Part shown: in pieces, positions 6,234-8,185 of the stretch | Numbering within the stretch: position 1 is the first letter of the stretch | Layout: every line of letters starts with the position of its first letter | Source: Bacteroidales bacterium | GTDB taxonomy: Bacteria > Bacteroidota > Bacteroidia > Bacteroidales > BM520 | Assembly (NCBI GenBank): GCA_023230285.1 | Contig: JALNXP010000106.1 | Location: forward strand, 1 to 8,185 | DNA: 8,185 bases | Direction: 5' to 3' | Program-made: the position numbers and the translations under genes | Notes under the pieces: generated by a model | What the model was told of the DNA's origin: nothing | The model's database searches: none | The model's input: only the letters and a program-made list of their open reading frames with translations

Positions 6234-8185
6234 ATGCCACAAAATTTCAAGATAATTAAGGCTTCTGCCGGCTCAGGTAAAACTTATCAACTCGTTAAAG
6301 AGTATCTTATGCTGATTTTATCTCATGCAGATAAATTTAGACATATCCTCGCAATAACTTTTACCAATAAAGCTGCCGCCGAAATGAAAGAGAGAGTTTT
6401 GAAATCGCTAACCTTAATCGCAAATAGTGATGATACATCAAATCAACAAAATCCGCTGCTGCTCGATTTGCAACAATCTTTGCTTAATGTTAATGTGACG
6501 GCTAATGCCCCAAAAGCTATCCTGTCTATCTTGCACGACTACTCTGATTTCGCTGTCTCTACTATCGACAGTTTCTCGCACCGACTGATACGCTCTTTCG
6601 CCTATGATATGAAACTTGCATCCGACTTTACTGTCGAACTCGACTTTGATACTGTTATCAAAGATGCTGTAGATAATCTTATCGCAAGAGTCGGAAATGA
6701 TGTCGATATTACCGATTTTATGCTTAGCTATATACAAAATGAAACTGAAAATGAAACCGGTATGAGCTTCGAAAAGCCAATATTGGATGTCGGTAATATA
6801 TTGAAAAATGAAAAAATCAGAACAGAAATAGCTGCTAAACAACTTAATAAGCTGACTATAAGCGACTTTGTCAATCTTATCGAAGATATAAAAAAAATTA
6901 AGGCAAAATATAAAAGCTCTATAGAAACAGTAGCTCATAATGCTGTTACACTTATTACTCAAAATGGTCTTGATGCCGGTAGTTTCAGTCAGGGATTAAA
7001 AGGTGTAGGCGGCTTCTTCTATAAAGTGTTAAAGTCTGATGTAGAGGATATTAAATTTGGTAAATATACCGTAGATGCTATGAATGGCACTGCCAATTGG
7101 TATTCTAAAAGTGCATCTCCATCTGTGAAAAACGCTATCGAAAATATCAAAGAGGATTTGCAAAAATACTATGAGGACATCTGCAAAAATTATAAGAATT
7201 TTATCAACCTGCAAGTTGTTGGCAAAAATATATATCCATTCGCTTTGCTTAACGAAATATCCAAAGAAATAGAACTTATTAAGGCTGATAGAAATATACT
7301 TCCGATAGCCGAATTTAACACTATGATTAGCAATATAGTAGCGAAGTCTGATGCTCCATTTATTTACGAAAAAATCGATGCCAAGTATGCTAATTATATG
7401 ATAGATGAATTTCAGGATACATCTGTATTGCAGTGGCAAAATATTATTCCGCTGATAGACAATTCTTTGTCTCTCGGTAATGCTAATCTTATTGTCGGTG
7501 ATGCTAAACAGGCTATCTACCGCTGGCGTAACGGCGAAGTGAAGCAGTTTGTTTCGCTGCCCAAAATATATGCAGGCATCGGTGACCCAAAAGTCATCGC
7601 TCAGCGTGAACAAAATTTTAATGACAATTATTGTCTTACACAGCTCGGTTATAATTACCGCTCTATGCCTCAGGTAGTTGACTTTAACAATAAACTTTAT
7701 GATTATGTTTATAACTATTGTGGCGGACTTATTGCCGATAGTTGTAAAATTTATGAAGCAGCAAGCCAACAATGTAAAACTGAGGGCGAAGGCTTTGTAG
7801 AACTCGATTTCTATAATAAAAAAGAAGAAGTACAGACTTATACTGATTTTAATCTCAAAAGAACTCTTGAAGTTGTAAAGGAGTTGCACAATGAATATAA
7901 TTACGACTATGCTGATATTGCAGTGCTTTGTAGAGCAAAAAGTAAAGCGCAGCTGATTGCCGATTATCTTGTGCAAAATGATATTCCCGTTACTTCGCCG
8001 GATTCTTTGATGCTCGTTTCTTCTAAAAAAGTTTTGTTTATCATCACTCTGATGAAAATTGTCACCGGTAAAAATAATGATATAGACTTCTTTTTTGCAG
8101 CATCTTTTGTGGCTGAATATTTTAATGACAATAATGAACATCTGCTTACCGTAAAAGGAGGACGTCCCGCCGATATTTTTGCCGG
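6234..8185 (+). CDS. RecB/AddA-like UvrD-family helicase (3' end beyond window)
   Basis: The frame opens at ATG 6234, 24 bases after the regulator stop, and stays open to the window edge, giving about 650 residues. Superfamily 1 helicase motifs appear in order: Walker A ASAGSGKT (10-17), motif Ia ITFTNKAAAEMKERV (about 42-56), TIDSF (110-114), Walker B/DExQ IDEFQDT (390-396), motif III GDAKQAIYRWRNG (422-434) and NYRS (474-477). Later segments such as VTSPDSLML resemble RecB/AddA-type proteins. In the family this is the ATP-driven 3'-5' helicase-nuclease subunit that processes double-strand breaks for recombination. Bacteroidota members usually run to around 1,050-1,100 residues, with a PD-(D/E)XK nuclease at the C-terminus, so the remaining helicase motifs and any nuclease lie outside. 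The long divergent insert (about 150-380) between motifs Ia and II is typical of RecB-like proteins. No separate promoter is visible, so it is probably read with the genes upstream. A symbol is withheld because RecB and AddA cannot be separated from this portion. Confidence 0.9.
   Translation, partial: MPQNFKIIKASAGSGKTYQLVKEYLMLILSHADKFRHILAITFTNKAAAEMKERVLKSLTLIANSDDTSNQQNPLLLDLQQSLLNVNVTANAPKAILSILHDYSDFAVSTIDSFSHRLIRSFAYDMKLASDFTVELDFDTVIKDAVDNLIARVGNDVDITDFMLSYIQNETENETGMSFEKPILDVGNILKNEKIRTEIAAKQLNKLTISDFVNLIEDIKKIKAKYKSSIETVAHNAVTLITQNGLDAGSFSQGLKGVGGFFYKVLKSDVEDIKFGKYTVDAMNGTANWYSKSASPSVKNAIENIKEDLQKYYEDICKNYKNFINLQVVGKNIYPFALLNEISKEIELIKADRNILPIAEFNTMISNIVAKSDAPFIYEKIDAKYANYMIDEFQDTSVLQWQNIIPLIDNSLSLGNANLIVGDAKQAIYRWRNGEVKQFVSLPKIYAGIGDPKVIAQREQNFNDNYCLTQLGYNYRSMPQVVDFNNKLYDYVYNYCGGLIADSCKIYEAASQQCKTEGEGFVELDFYNKKEEVQTYTDFNLKRTLEVVKELHNEYNYDYADIAVLCRAKSKAQLIADYLVQNDIPVTSPDSLMLVSSKKVLFIITLMKIVTGKNNDIDFFFAASFVAEYFNDNNEHLLTVKGGRPADIFA

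Noticed and set aside
6438..6962. Minus-strand open frame of 174 codons.
   Set aside because: It is fully antisense to the helicase coding frame, and no family resemblance or promoter was seen.
7029..8141. Long minus-strand open frame (370 codons) rich in Ile, Phe and Lys.
   Set aside because: The opposite strand carries clear helicase motifs throughout; the composition is that of a shadow of an AT-rich gene.

Overview
The window looks like part of an AT-rich Bacteroidota (probably Bacteroidales) chromosome. Three things point that way. Each of three transcription units has the phylum-type promoter element TATCTTTGC. Leaders are A/T-rich with no obvious Shine-Dalgarno sequence. The gene content includes a tiny THX ribosomal protein, a hemerythrin-like/LuxR gene pair and a RecB/AddA-like helicase. 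I cannot name the genus.

Layout. Bases 1-162 hold no gene I can support, only a promoter for the 38-residue 30S ribosomal protein THX (163-279, +). The THX unit ends in a strong hairpin-plus-T-run terminator (305-338). Two minus-strand genes follow, read right to left as one operon: murL (1640-3004) then a murD2-type ligase (318-1613), separated by 26 bases. A 103-base divergent intergenic region (3005-3107) carries one promoter for murL-murD2 and one for a plus-strand run. That run is fucI (L-fucose isomerase, 3108-4901), a RIC/ScdA/YtfE-like di-iron protein (4908-5615), a LuxR-type regulator with a degenerate receiver (5602-6210), and the first ~650 residues of a UvrD-family RecB/AddA-like helicase (6234 to beyond the window).

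How the genes may work together. MurD2 and MurL form the alternative route for putting D-glutamate into peptidoglycan: MurD2 adds L-Glu to UDP-MurNAc-L-Ala, and MurL then epimerises that terminal L-Glu with ATP. This replaces free D-Glu made by MurI plus ordinary MurD. It is the most notable system in the window, because it was characterised in Xanthomonas and is not the usual arrangement in Bacteroidota. On the plus strand, the di-iron protein and the LuxR regulator overlap and look translationally coupled. The di-iron protein has lost the Cys-Cys motif of its N-terminal domain, and the regulator has Asn at the phospho-acceptor position. Together they may form a small iron, NO or oxygen-responsive module that does not use phosphorylation. 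Its tight linkage to fucI upstream and a DNA-repair helicase downstream is physical only; a functional link is speculation. I see no mobile element, CRISPR array, tRNA or rRNA.
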